DNA of 62,392 bases, taken from positions 1 through 62,392 of the forward strand of contig CACDZM010000007.1 of assembly GCA_902557215.1 (NCBI GenBank). The letters run 5' to 3'. Shown one piece after another: positions 50,985 to 60,046 of this stretch (position 1 is the stretch's first letter; every line of letters starts with the position of its first letter). Source of the stretch: an uncultured Pelagibacteraceae bacterium (lineage in GTDB: Bacteria; Pseudomonadota; Alphaproteobacteria; Pelagibacterales; Pelagibacteraceae). Both the position numbers and the translations under genes were made by a program. The notes beneath the pieces were generated by a model. The model did not search any database and was not told the DNA's origin. It saw only the letters and a program-made list of their open reading frames with translations.

Positions 50985-53647
50985 ATAAGTTGATTTTAAA
51001 CTTTAAATCTAAAGTCTCAAAAAAAATAAAAAATCCAAAAAATTTTTTAGGTGGCAAAGGAGCTAATTTGTCTGAAATGGGAAGAATGGGTTTACCCGTA
51101 CCTCCTGGTTTTACTATTTCAACAAAAGTTTGTGAAATTTTTTATAATGACAAAAAAAAATTAAATCCAAAATTGATAAAACAAATTAAGAATGAAATTA
51201 AAGTAATAGAAAAAGAAGTATCAAAAAAATTTGGAGATTTAAAAAATCCTCTTCTTTTATCAGTTCGTTCTGGAGCAAGAGTTTCAATGCCAGGTATGAT
51301 GGATACAATTCTTAACCTTGGATTAAATGATAAAACAGTAGTTGCTCTGGCTAATAAAACTTCCAATGGAAGATTTGCAAAAGATAGTTATAGGAGATTC
51401 ATCCAGATGTATGGAAATGTAGTTATGGGTGTTGAAAGTTATCATTTCGAGGAACTAATAGAAAATTATAAGTTAACTAAAGGTGTATTATTGGACACAG
51501 ATCTTGATGAGCAAGACTGGGACGGTTTAATAAAAGACTTTAAAAATGTAGTTAGAGAAAAAACAAATAAAGATTTTCCTCAAGATGTTTATCATCAATT
51601 ATTTGGGGCAATCAGTGCAGTATTTTTATCTTGGGAAAGCAAAAGAGCGAAAATATATAGAAAACTCAATCAAATTCCATCTGAATGGGGAACAGCTGTA
51701 AATGTTCAATCTATGGTCTTCGGAAATATGGGTAACAATTGTGCAACAGGAGTTGTCTTCACTAGAGATCCCTCAGATGGATCAAATAATATTTATGGAG
51801 AATATTTAATTAATGCTCAGGGGGAAGATGTTGTTGCTGGAACCAGAACTCCACAATATATTACTAAAAAAGCAAGAAAAAATGCAAAAGTTGATGGTGC
51901 ATCTATGGAAGAGTCGATGCCCGAAGTATATTATCAATTATATAAAATTTTAAAAAAACTTGAGAAACATTATAAGGACATGCAAGATGTAGAGTTTACA
52001 GTTGAAAGCAATAAACTTTGGATATTACAAACTCGTTCTGGTAAAAGAACATCAAAATCAGCAGTAAAAATTGCTGTTGACATGGTAAAAGAAAAGTTAA
52101 TCACTAAAAATGATGCTATTTTAAGAATTGAGCCAAATTCCTTAGACACACTTTTGCACCCCACTTTAGATGAAAAAAGTCTAATAAAGGTTATAGCAAA
52201 TGGTCTTCCAGCATCTCCTGGTGCGGTAAGTGGAAAAGTAGTTTTCACTTCAGAAGAGGCCGAAAGATTAAATGAGATGATGCAAGATGCAATTTTAGTT
52301 AGAGTTGAAACTTCTCCAGAGGATATTCAAGGGATGCATGCCGCTAAAGGGATTCTAACTGCAAGAGGAGGTATGACCAGTCATGCTGCAGTTGTAGCTA
52401 GGGGAATGGGGAGACCTTGTGTCTCTGGCTCAAGTGAAATTGAAATTAATTATGATAAAAAATTTTTTAAAACATCTTTAGCAGAAGTCAAAGAAGGAGA
52501 TACAATTACCATTGACGGTTCTACAGGTAGAATAATTTTAGGTACAGTTCGAACAATAAAACCTGAAATATCTGGAGATTTTTCAAAATTAATGAGCTGG
52601 GCTGATAAAATAAGAAAACTTAAAGTACGAACTAATTCTGAAACTCCATTAGATACCAAGACAGCCAGAGACTTTGGTGCAGAAGGTATTGGACTTTGCA
52701 GGACTGAACATATGTTTTTTGATGAGGAAAGAATTTTATTTGTAAGAGAAATGATTTTATCGAAAACATTAGATGACAGATCTAATGCTTTAAAAAAAAT
52801 TTTACCACATCAAAAAAAAGATTTTATTGAAATATTCAAAATTATGAGTGGTCTTCCAGTGACTGTGAGACTATTAGATCCACCATTGCATGAATTTTTA
52901 CCTAAATCTGATAAAGAAATTACTGAGATAGCTAATGTTATTGGATCAGATAAAAAAGATGTAGAGGCTAGGATTGATGAGCTTCACGAACAGAATCCGA
53001 TGTTAGGACATAGAGGCTGTAGACTAGGTATCTCATTTCCTGAAATTTACGAAATGCAATGCAGAGCGATATTTGAAGCTCTTGCAGATCTTAAAAAAAG
53101 TAAACAAAAATTTGCTTTTCCCGAAATAATGATTCCTCTTGTATCAACTGAGGCTGAGATTAAAATAATGAAAGATTTAGTAATTAATACTGCAAGAAAA
53201 GTTCAAAAAGAAAATAAAACAAAGATTGAGTTTCTCGTAGGTACAATGATTGAGTTGCCTAGAGCAGCAATTAAGGCTGACGATATTGCAAAACACGCTG
53301 AATTTTTTAGCTTTGGTACTAATGATTTGACTCAAACAACCTTTGGAATAAGCAGAGATGACAGTGGCAAGTTTTTAAATGATTATATAGATAATAAGAT
53401 TTTTACAATTGATCCATTTATATCTATTGATGATGGAGTAAAAGATTTGGTAGAAATAGCAGTAGCCAAAGGAAAGAAAAAAAATCAAAAAATTAAACTA
53501 GGTATATGTGGTGAACATGGGGGTGATCCAAAAAGTATCGTGTTTTGCTCAAAAGTTGGGCTCAATTATGTTTCCTGTTCACCTTATAGAGTTCCTATAG
53601 CTAGATTAGCAGCAGCACAAGCCGAACTAATGAAAAATAAAAATTAA
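50981..53647 (+). CDS. ppdK: Pyruvate, phosphate dikinase
   Basis: An 888-residue PPDK with all three domains: N-terminal ATP grasp (GGKGANLSEMGRMGLPVPPG, RSGARVSMPGMMDTILNLG), the swivelling phosphohistidine domain (GGMTSHAAVVARGMGRPCVS with H468, preceded by a Thr that is the usual regulatory site) and the C-terminal PEP-binding TIM barrel (GTNDLTQTTFGISRDD, GICGEHGGDP). It interconverts pyruvate, ATP and Pi with PEP, AMP and PPi, and can feed gluconeogenesis. Fourth gene of the protease-glyQ-glyS run. Confidence 0.97.
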   Translation: MNKLILNFKSKVSKKIKNPKNFLGGKGANLSEMGRMGLPVPPGFTISTKVCEIFYNDKKKLNPKLIKQIKNEIKVIEKEVSKKFGDLKNPLLLSVRSGARVSMPGMMDTILNLGLNDKTVVALANKTSNGRFAKDSYRRFIQMYGNVVMGVESYHFEELIENYKLTKGVLLDTDLDEQDWDGLIKDFKNVVREKTNKDFPQDVYHQLFGAISAVFLSWESKRAKIYRKLNQIPSEWGTAVNVQSMVFGNMGNNCATGVVFTRDPSDGSNNIYGEYLINAQGEDVVAGTRTPQYITKKARKNAKVDGASMEESMPEVYYQLYKILKKLEKHYKDMQDVEFTVESNKLWILQTRSGKRTSKSAVKIAVDMVKEKLITKNDAILRIEPNSLDTLLHPTLDEKSLIKVIANGLPASPGAVSGKVVFTSEEAERLNEMMQDAILVRVETSPEDIQGMHAAKGILTARGGMTSHAAVVARGMGRPCVSGSSEIEINYDKKFFKTSLAEVKEGDTITIDGSTGRIILGTVRTIKPEISGDFSKLMSWADKIRKLKVRTNSETPLDTKTARDFGAEGIGLCRTEHMFFDEERILFVREMILSKTLDDRSNALKKILPHQKKDFIEIFKIMSGLPVTVRLLDPPLHEFLPKSDKEITEIANVIGSDKKDVEARIDELHEQNPMLGHRGCRLGISFPEIYEMQCRAIFEALADLKKSKQKFAFPEIMIPLVSTEAEIKIMKDLVINTARKVQKENKTKIEFLVGTMIELPRAAIKADDIAKHAEFFSFGTNDLTQTTFGISRDDSGKFLNDYIDNKIFTIDPFISIDDGVKDLVEIAVAKGKKKNQKIKLGICGEHGGDPKSIVFCSKVGLNYVSCSPYRVPIARLAAAQAELMKNKN

Positions 53648-53660
53648 TAAAATTAAAAAT

Positions 53661-54494
53661 TTATATTTCTAATTTAAAATCTATTGCTGAGGTACTATGT
53701 GTAATGCTACCAACAGAAATTCTATTTACTCCAGTTCTAGCAATTGATTTAACGGTTTTAAGATTTATATTTCCCGAGGCTTCCGTTTCATAATCATTTT
53801 TAACAAATTTTACTCCTGCTCTAAGATTTTTAATACTCATGTTGTCAAATAGAACGGTATCAAATTTTAATCCAACGATTTTTTTTAGTTGTCTCAAATT
53901 ATCTACCTCAACTGTGATTTTCTTTCCTTTTTTATTTTCAATAGCTAATGAAACTAATTCTTTTAAATCAGCGCTAGAAATATGATTATCTTTAATCAAA
54001 AATTCGTCACTTAAATTAAATCTATGATTTGTACCACCTCCTATTTTGACTGCATATTTTTGAATAACCCTATAATTTGGTAAAGTTTTTCTTGTACAGC
54101 AAATTTTGCACATCTTTCCAGCTAATTTTACAAACTGATTTGTTTTTGTAGCTATACCAGAAATATGAGATAAAAAATTTAATGCAACTCTCTCAGCAAT
54201 CAATATTGAATTAGCTTTCCCTTTTATAATTGCTATCACAGAATTTTTTTGGACTGAGGAACCATCTTTTTTTTTAATTATAAACTTTGTCTTTTTGTCA
54301 ACTTGTTTAAAAGACTGTTTTGTAAATAATAAACCTGCTACTATTGCTTTTTGATTAGAAATAATTTTCGCTTTAATAATTTTATTATTTTTTAATAGGT
54401 TGGAAGTTATATCGCCATAAGGATACAAATCTTCTGCTAAAGCAAGCTTTACTCTTTCTTTAATAAAAGTTTCTCTTAATTCAATTTTTGACAC
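53661..54494 (-). CDS. nadC: Nicotinate-nucleotide pyrophosphorylase (quinolinate PRTase)
   Basis: A 277-residue type II phosphoribosyltransferase. LAEDLYPYGDITSNLL near the start, LNFLSHISGIATKTNQFV, TRKTLPNYRVIQKYAVKIGG, GGTNHRFNLSDEFLIKDNH and VEVDNLRQLKKI followed by LFDNMS are signature segments. It converts quinolinate and PRPP to nicotinate mononucleotide. It follows nadA after six bases; nadB is not adjacent. Confidence 0.95.
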   Translation of the reverse strand: MSKIELRETFIKERVKLALAEDLYPYGDITSNLLKNNKIIKAKIISNQKAIVAGLLFTKQSFKQVDKKTKFIIKKKDGSSVQKNSVIAIIKGKANSILIAERVALNFLSHISGIATKTNQFVKLAGKMCKICCTRKTLPNYRVIQKYAVKIGGGTNHRFNLSDEFLIKDNHISSADLKELVSLAIENKKGKKITVEVDNLRQLKKIVGLKFDTVLFDNMSIKNLRAGVKFVKNDYETEASGNINLKTVKSIARTGVNRISVGSITHSTSAIDFKLEI

Positions 54495-54500
54495 GAAGTT

Positions 54501-55505
54501 TTATCTACCAATAGTAACCATTTTTTCTACTGACAATCTAGCTTTATCTATTGTTTTTTTGTCCATGATAATCTCACCAGTTTCATCTTTTAAACAGTCT
54601 AAAATTTTTGGTAAAGTGATTTTCTTCATATGTGGACACATATTGCAAGGTCTAATAAATTCAACGTTAGGATTTTCAACTTGGATATTATCGCTCATAG
54701 AACATTCAGTTACCATCATTACTTTTTTAGGTTGATTATTTTTAACATAATTGATCATTCCTGAAGTTGATCCAGCAAAATCACTAGCTTTAATGACTTC
54801 CGGAGGGCACTCAGGGTGTGCAATAATTTTTATTCCTGGATTGTTTTTTCTAATATCTTTGATTTCATTTTCGTTGAATTGATCATGGACCATACAAATT
54901 CCTTTCCAAGAAATAATTTCAACTTCAGTTTGTGATGCAACATATTTTGCTAAGTAGTCATCAGGTAAAAAAATAACTTTTTTAACGCCTAAAGATTTTA
55001 CAATTTTAACTGCGTTAGCAGAAGTACAACAAACATCTGTTTCTGCTTTTACATCAGCAGATGTATTTACATATGACACAACAGGAACTCCTGGATACTT
55101 TTCTTTTAATAATTTCACATCTTTACCTGTAATTGAAGAAGATAACGAGCAGCCTGCTTTCATGTCCGGTAATAAAACTTTTTTATTAGGGCTCATTAAT
55201 TTTGCAGTTTCTGCCATAAAATGAACTCCGGCCATTACAATTATATCCGCAGAGGTTTTTGATGCTTCCACTGCAAGCGCTAATGAGTCGGCTGAAAAAT
55301 CTGCTATACCGTGATATATTTCAGGTGTCTGATAATTGTGTGCTAAAATAACAGCGTTTTTTTCTTTTTTTAATTTATTTATTTCGTAAATGTATGGGGC
55401 ATGGATTGACCATTCAATTTCAGGCATAACCTTAGAAATTTTTTGATAAATTGGATCAGTTGCTTTTTTTACTTCTTGACTAAACTCCATAAATAAATTT
55501 ATCAA
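54501..55505 (-). CDS. nadA: Quinolinate synthase
   Basis: A 334-residue [4Fe-4S] enzyme. ILAHNYQTPEIYHGIADFSADSLALA (landmarks LAHNYQ and ADFSADSLA), VMAGVHFMAETAKLMSP, the Cys-containing DMKAGCSLSSS (C119), KGICMVHDQF, HPECPPEV and RPCNMCPHMKKI supply substrate and cluster ligands. It makes quinolinate from iminoaspartate and DHAP. ATG 55505 and ATG 55490 (MEFSQEV) are both possible starts. L-aspartate oxidase (nadB) is not beside it, so the iminoaspartate source must lie elsewhere. Confidence 0.95.
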   Translation of the reverse strand: MINLFMEFSQEVKKATDPIYQKISKVMPEIEWSIHAPYIYEINKLKKEKNAVILAHNYQTPEIYHGIADFSADSLALAVEASKTSADIIVMAGVHFMAETAKLMSPNKKVLLPDMKAGCSLSSSITGKDVKLLKEKYPGVPVVSYVNTSADVKAETDVCCTSANAVKIVKSLGVKKVIFLPDDYLAKYVASQTEVEIISWKGICMVHDQFNENEIKDIRKNNPGIKIIAHPECPPEVIKASDFAGSTSGMINYVKNNQPKKVMMVTECSMSDNIQVENPNVEFIRPCNMCPHMKKITLPKILDCLKDETGEIIMDKKTIDKARLSVEKMVTIGR

Positions 55506-55506
55506 T

Positions 55507-55535
55507 TTGAAACCTACTTGTCATTGATTTAATGT
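55507..55535 (+). promoter_or_regulatory. Candidate promoter of tRNA-Leu
   Basis: TTGAAA (55507-55512) and TAATGT (55530-55535) with a 17-base spacer would start transcription a few bases before the tRNA at 55546. The -10 box is a weak match. Confidence 0.3.
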
Positions 55536-55545
55536 GGGTCATATT

Positions 55546-55631
55546 GCGGTCATGCTGAAACTGGTAGACAGGCACGGTTGAGGGCCGTGTGGACTATGTC
55601 CATGAGAGTTCGATTCTCTCTGACCGCACCA
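55546..55631 (+). tRNA. tRNA-Leu (GAG)
   Basis: An 86-base class II tRNA: acceptor GCGGTCA with TGACCGC, anticodon stem CACGG/CCGTG around loop TTGAGGG (anticodon GAG), a long variable arm (TGGACTATGTCCA), T-loop GTTCGATTC and encoded CCA. It marks the right edge of the core region before the second accessory block. Confidence 0.95.
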
Positions 55632-55720
55632 TCTATTAAAGATTTAGCTAATCAATTTAATTTTTAAGGGCTTTTTTAGCAATGAAAATAAATAATTATT
55701 ATTTTCTTAAAAATGATTAA

Positions 55721-55843
55721 TCAAAAACCCATATTTGACCAATTGTCTTTATCATTATATCTATCAAGTTCCTTTTTTGTTATCGGTCGGAACAATATCC
55801 AAACTACAACCAGAGCCAGAATAAAAAGTATAGTTAATTTCAC
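55721..55843 (-). CDS. Small single-helix membrane protein (hypothetical, 40 residues)
   Basis: A GTG-started frame of 40 residues in the otherwise empty 314-base gap between tRNA-Leu and the FkbM gene. It has one N-terminal transmembrane helix (KLTILFILALVVVWILF, residues 2-18) followed by a positively then negatively charged tail ending in WSNMGF. The hydrophobic-then-polar layout is protein-like, but I know no family and the ribosome site is weak. The rest of the gap shows nothing beyond AT-rich sequence. Confidence 0.45.
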   Translation of the reverse strand: MKLTILFILALVVVWILFRPITKKELDRYNDKDNWSNMGF

Positions 55844-55945
55844 AATTACTATTTAAATGATAATCATAATAATTCACTGTGACCAAAAGTCTTTGAACTA
55901 CAAATATATTTTTATTCTTAATTAGTCTCTATACTAATAGTATAT

Positions 55946-56632
55946 TTATACTTTTTGATAAACCACATCATAGTAACTCCCTACCTTAGGATGATCAGCA
56001 AATTTAGTTTTAAAAATTTCTTTAAATCCATGGTTCTTTAAAAATTTTGACAAGTCATCAATTTTACAACCATTTACGTACGACTCAAAATCTGCAGCCT
56101 CTGTTATTACATATTTGAAGTTTTCCAAAATTTCTACGCTACCTCTAAGAACTAAAAGTTCAGATCCTTGAGTATCAATAAGTAATGCTTGATATTTTTT
56201 TAAATCAATTTTTTTTTGTTTTACTAAACTTGTGAGCGTCAAACTTTTTAATGAAATTTTTTTTGTATAACTTACCTCAGGCCAAACTTCACTATGAAGT
56301 CCTAAATTAAACATCGAAGATGATGCTCCATTATTATTTGCAATTTTAAATTCAACATTTTGATTATCAGTATTAGATAGTAAACATTTAAATGCTTTTT
56401 GATTTGGATAATTTGATATATTTTTTGATAATTGATCATAAATTTCAGGTATTGGTTCAACCCAAATCACTGAAAGAGAATATTTTTCATATTTCTTTCT
56501 CTCCTGTCCTTCATTTGCACCAACATGAATAATACCTGATATATTTTCTAAATAAAAATTTGGATTCTTTTTTAAAAAGATAAGAAACATTAATTTATTT
56601 AAATATTTTTTTATTATTTTTTTAATTTTCAT
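55946..56632 (-). CDS. FkbM family methyltransferase
   Basis: A 228-residue SAM-dependent methyltransferase. GIIHVGANEGQERKKYEKY (about 34-52) is the FkbM SAM-binding loop, VIWVEPIPEIYDQL gives the acidic ribose-binding residue, and ALLIDTQGSELLVLRGS is the FkbM D-x-Q/E-G-x-E motif. The family O-methylates sugars and other small molecules, often in polysaccharide clusters. It starts about ten bases behind the coding piece of ssrA on the same strand, so it may be read through from the tmRNA promoter. Confidence 0.87.
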   Translation of the reverse strand: MKIKKIIKKYLNKLMFLIFLKKNPNFYLENISGIIHVGANEGQERKKYEKYSLSVIWVEPIPEIYDQLSKNISNYPNQKAFKCLLSNTDNQNVEFKIANNNGASSSMFNLGLHSEVWPEVSYTKKISLKSLTLTSLVKQKKIDLKKYQALLIDTQGSELLVLRGSVEILENFKYVITEAADFESYVNGCKIDDLSKFLKNHGFKEIFKTKFADHPKVGSYYDVVYQKV

Positions 56633-56642
56633 TTATAGCGAT

Positions 56643-56909
56643 GCCTAAAAGGGGCGTTCTGTTGCCAGGTGCCCCGAACCCCGTTTACTTAATTAACTTT
56701 GTTAATTAAGCAGCAAGTGCGTAACTTTCGTTAGCAATTATAAATTAGCCCTTCACGGAGGAACAATTCCGAACGAAAGAATAACCTTTAGTCACCCGTC
56801 GAATCTAGTTCACCCCCGTAAGTTGTAAATGGTGGAGGTGGTGGGTACTGCCCCCACGTCCGCAATGGTTATTACGAAATTCGTTTATCGTCATAGTTGG
56901 AAAACCAAC
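56643..56909 (-). ncRNA. ssrA: Two-piece (circularly permuted) tmRNA
   Basis: On the minus strand the acceptor piece comes first: a 5' hairpin GTTGG-TTTT-CCAAC (56909-56896), the T-arm GTGGG/CCCAC, and CACCTCC-ACCA ending at 56830. After a 12-base spacer the coding piece begins at 56817 with GGGGGTGAACTAGATTCGAC. GGGGGTG pairs with CACCTCC to close the acceptor stem, and GGTTATT (56786-56780) pairs with AATAACC (56873-56867) to join the pieces. The tag frame, GCT (56735) to TAA (56706), encodes ANESYALAA. A GGGGTTC/GAACGCCCC fold follows. Outer ends are approximate. Confidence 0.92.
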
Positions 56910-56915
56910 ATGATT

Positions 56916-56943
56916 AATATAAAAGTAATTGTTAAAGATTCAA
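56916..56943 (-). promoter_or_regulatory. Sigma70-like promoter of ssrA
   Basis: On the minus strand TTGAAT (56943-56938) and TATATT (56921-56916) are 16 bases apart. A start about seven bases after the -10 box falls at the base of the GTTGG/CCAAC hairpin that begins the tmRNA precursor. Confidence 0.45.
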
Positions 56944-56953
56944 TAAATTATTC

Positions 56954-57901
56954 ATGAAATTAACTAAGGAACAACAACAAGAAATTAAAGACCAGCAGTC
57001 TCAGGTAAATAAAACTAAAAGAGTTACTGTTGATGAACTTGAAAATATTCTTTATGAAGCTATTCCTATTTTGGATCATGGTTTTATAAGGGTGATTGAT
57101 TATATGGGGGACGATACTTCCATCGTTCAAGCGGCTAGAGTTTCATACGGAAAGGGTACAAAAAAAGTTTCAACTGATGCAGGGCTTATAAAGTACTTGA
57201 TGAGACATTGGCATAGTACTCCATTTGAAATGTGTGAAATAAAATATCACGTCAAACTTCCAATTTTTATAGCTCGTCAATGGATTAGACATAGGACAGC
57301 AAATGTAAATGAATATTCTGCAAGATATTCTATTTTAGATAAAGAGTTTTATTTACCAGCAATAGAAAATTTAGCTGCACAATCTCAAAGTAACAGACAA
57401 GGAAGAGGGGATGTTCTTTCAGGAGATCAGGCAAAAAAAGTTTTAGATTTATTAAAAAAGGATGCAGAACAAACTTATGATAATTATGAAACTATGCTTA
57501 ATGAAAGATATGATGGCTCTATAATTGATGAAAAACAAGTTGGTTTAGCAAGAGAGCTAGCAAGGATGAATTTAACACTTAATACTTATACCCAGTGGTA
57601 TTGGAAAACCGATCTTTTAAACTTAATGAATTTTTTAAGATTAAGAGCTGACCACCATGCACAATACGAGATCAGAGCTTATGCCGATGCAATGTTGGAT
57701 ACTGTTAAAAGATGGGTACCAATTACTTACGAAGCATTCTTAGATTATAGAGTGGGAGGCACCGAAGTATCCTCAAATGGTAAAGAAATAATTAAAAAAT
57801 TAATTAGTGGTGAAAAAATTAATCCTGAAAAATCAGGATTATCCAAACGTGAATGGAATGAGTTAATGACTTCTTTTGATCTAAAAGATAAGTTGATATA
57901 G
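56954..57901 (+). CDS. thyX: Flavin-dependent thymidylate synthase
   Basis: A 315-residue ThyX. The family motif RHRxxxxxxxS is exact, from R112-H113-R114 to S122 in [26 protein letters not shown] and [20 protein letters not shown]-type sequence (here [18 protein letters not shown]) complete the FAD and dUMP sites. It makes dTMP with NADPH and methylene-THF without releasing dihydrofolate. An N-terminal 25 residues rich in Gln/Lys precede the core. It is divergent from ssrA. Confidence 0.95.
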   Translation: MKLTKEQQQEIKDQQSQVNKTKRVTVDELENILYEAIPILDHGFIRVIDYMGDDTSIVQAARVSYGKGTKKVSTDAGLIKYLMRHWHSTPFEMCEIKYHVKLPIFIARQWIRHRTANVNEYSARYSILDKEFYLPAIENLAAQSQSNRQGRGDVLSGDQAKKVLDLLKKDAEQTYDNYETMLNERYDGSIIDEKQVGLARELARMNLTLNTYTQWYWKTDLLNLMNFLRLRADHHAQYEIRAYADAMLDTVKRWVPITYEAFLDYRVGGTEVSSNGKEIIKKLISGEKINPEKSGLSKREWNELMTSFDLKDKLI

Positions 57902-57925
57902 TCTCCAAAAAAAAACAAAGTATTG

Positions 57926-60046
57926 ATGAAACTTATAAAAAAAATATTTTTCATAATTATTTTCTTTTTTTTGAACGTAAATGCTTTTGCATTTACAGAT
58001 CCTAATAATGTTGATGATTTTGATATCAGTGATGAAACAACTTCGACTACAGTAAAATTTAGTCGAGATGGTAAGACAATGTTTATTTTAGGTGTTAACA
58101 CTGATACTATAAGACAATATTCACTTAGTACTGCATTTGATTTATCATCTCCACCTGTAGCAGTAAAGACTTTCGACATAGGATCAATTCAAGATGCACC
58201 TCAAGATATAGAATTTAATTCAGATGGAACAGTTTTATTTGTTATTAATAGAGAAATTGGAAATAGAGGAATACATCAATGGGACTTAAATACACCTTAT
58301 GACATAGGTGGTCTTACTGATACAGACGGAAAACGTACTTCATTAAATGGAGATTTAAGGGGATTTAAATTTTCTAATGATGGAAAAAAATTATTCACAA
58401 TAACTCAAACTTCATCGACTGTAGGAACAGTTACCGAATATACTTTATCGGTTGCTTATGATCTTGACACATTAAGTCAAACAAATACTTTAACATCAAC
58501 TTTTTCTGGTGAAGGAAGACGTCAAGGTATAAATTTTAGTTCAGATGGTTACAAATTATTCATCTCAAATTCTGCAACATCTGCAATAAGCCCTCTGAAA
58601 GAAAGAAATTATATAAGGGAATTTTCTTTAATCTCACCATTTAATATTTCAAATCCTACTAATAATGGAGACTTTCAACCTAGTTACGCAGATGATTTTA
58701 GAATTACTGGTTTAACATTTAATAATGATGGATCGAAAATGTTTCATACTGATTTTACGAATAATAATGTGTACGAATATACTTTATCTTGTGGATTTGG
58801 TGTTAAAACTTGTACAGATCCGACTAATGACAAAGATGATGTTGCTTCAATAGAATCTCAGTCAGAGGCAACAAAAAAATTGATACAACATACAACTTAT
58901 CCAGTACTCAATCGAATGGAATGGTTAAGGCGAAATAGTGGGAGAATAAATTTAACAAATCAAAATATAAAGTTTCAATTTAATAATGAAATTTTAAATT
59001 CCTTAACAGATGCATTAATTCCTCTTTATTTCTCAAATGGTAATTCAAATGATGTAAATGATCAAAGTTCAAACTGGTCTTTTTGGAGCGAGGGCACTAT
59101 AAGTATTGGGAAAGTTGGTGACGACTCAGCTTCCTCTGCAAAAGATATCAGCTCATCAGCACTTACACTCGGTGCAGATAAAAAAGGTGAGGATAATATC
59201 ATGAGAGGTATTGCATTAAGATTTGGCGCTGATGATATAGATGTTGGTACCTTAGGAAGTGCACTTGATATGAGCTCTTTTGCTTTAACTTTTTATTCAA
59301 GTAAACCAAAGGGAGACCAAAGATTTACAGACAGCTTATTAGGTATGAGTTTTATAAATTCTAATTTAGTTAATAATAGTGGTTCTGCTTCAACAGATGG
59401 TGAAAGATACGGTGAACAATTATATGGTTCTTTAAGTTTAAGAGATACATTTTCAAAAAACCGATTAAATTTTACACCTAAATTGAAAATTAATTATGGA
59501 ATAACACATCTAGGAGCTTACAAAGAAACTGGAGCTGCAGGATTGAACTTAGAATATAAGGATCAATATATTGGAAACTTTACATCATCTATAGGAACAA
59601 GTTTAGATAATACTTACGATTTTGAAGTAGGATCCTTTATTCCATATTTTGATTTTGAGTATTATGCAGATATGAGTCCAGCTTCAAAACAAAAATTCTC
59701 TTATGTGTCTAATGGTGAGAGTTTTACTTTAAAAAATATTGAAAATTCTACTCATAATTTTATGGGTGGTATTGGATTTGATTTTATTTCAGAAAATGGG
59801 CTTACGCTGATGAGTAAATACACCAGAGATCAAAGCCAAAATAGTAAAAATGATAATTTTATTATTGCTTTGGATTATAGAGGTTCTCAAAATTCTTCTT
59901 ATGCTATGTCTGTACAAGATACTTCAACTAAGCTTTCTCATAACCGAGAAATTAACGGTTTTAACATTAATTTAGATAGTCATTATGACTTTTTTCAAGA
60001 TGATCCAGAATACGGAGTTTATTTAAAGGTCTCTAATGAATACTAG
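57926..60046 (+). CDS. Secreted beta-propeller protein with autotransporter-like C-terminal barrel
   Basis: A 706-residue protein starting at ATG 57926 (a TTG one codon earlier is less likely). A signal peptide (KLIKKIFFIIIFFFLNVNAFA) is followed by about five propeller-like repeats spaced 45-55 residues, each with an F-S/N-x-D-G-x-x-x-F core: VKFSRDGKTMFIL, IEFNSDGTVLFVI, FKFSNDGKKLFTI, INFSSDGYKLFIS, LTFNNDGSKMFHT. Two Cys flank the end of that domain (near 290). From about residue 430 the sequence has alternating amphipathic strands and Tyr-rich turns and ends in an aromatic residue, as autotransporter barrels do. Function unknown; a cell-surface role is inferred. Confidence 0.8.
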   Translation: MKLIKKIFFIIIFFFLNVNAFAFTDPNNVDDFDISDETTSTTVKFSRDGKTMFILGVNTDTIRQYSLSTAFDLSSPPVAVKTFDIGSIQDAPQDIEFNSDGTVLFVINREIGNRGIHQWDLNTPYDIGGLTDTDGKRTSLNGDLRGFKFSNDGKKLFTITQTSSTVGTVTEYTLSVAYDLDTLSQTNTLTSTFSGEGRRQGINFSSDGYKLFISNSATSAISPLKERNYIREFSLISPFNISNPTNNGDFQPSYADDFRITGLTFNNDGSKMFHTDFTNNNVYEYTLSCGFGVKTCTDPTNDKDDVASIESQSEATKKLIQHTTYPVLNRMEWLRRNSGRINLTNQNIKFQFNNEILNSLTDALIPLYFSNGNSNDVNDQSSNWSFWSEGTISIGKVGDDSASSAKDISSSALTLGADKKGEDNIMRGIALRFGADDIDVGTLGSALDMSSFALTFYSSKPKGDQRFTDSLLGMSFINSNLVNNSGSASTDGERYGEQLYGSLSLRDTFSKNRLNFTPKLKINYGITHLGAYKETGAAGLNLEYKDQYIGNFTSSIGTSLDNTYDFEVGSFIPYFDFEYYADMSPASKQKFSYVSNGESFTLKNIENSTHNFMGGIGFDFISENGLTLMSKYTRDQSQNSKNDNFIIALDYRGSQNSSYAMSVQDTSTKLSHNREINGFNINLDSHYDFFQDDPEYGVYLKVSNEY

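Noticed and set aside
55546-55631. tRNA-Leu as an island attachment site
   Set aside because: No repeat of the tRNA 3' end was seen by eye downstream and no integrase is present in the window.
55930-55944. Inverted repeat TATACTAATAGTATA near the end of the FkbM gene
   Set aside because: Short and wholly AT-rich apart from two C/G pairs; expected by chance here and not followed by a T run.
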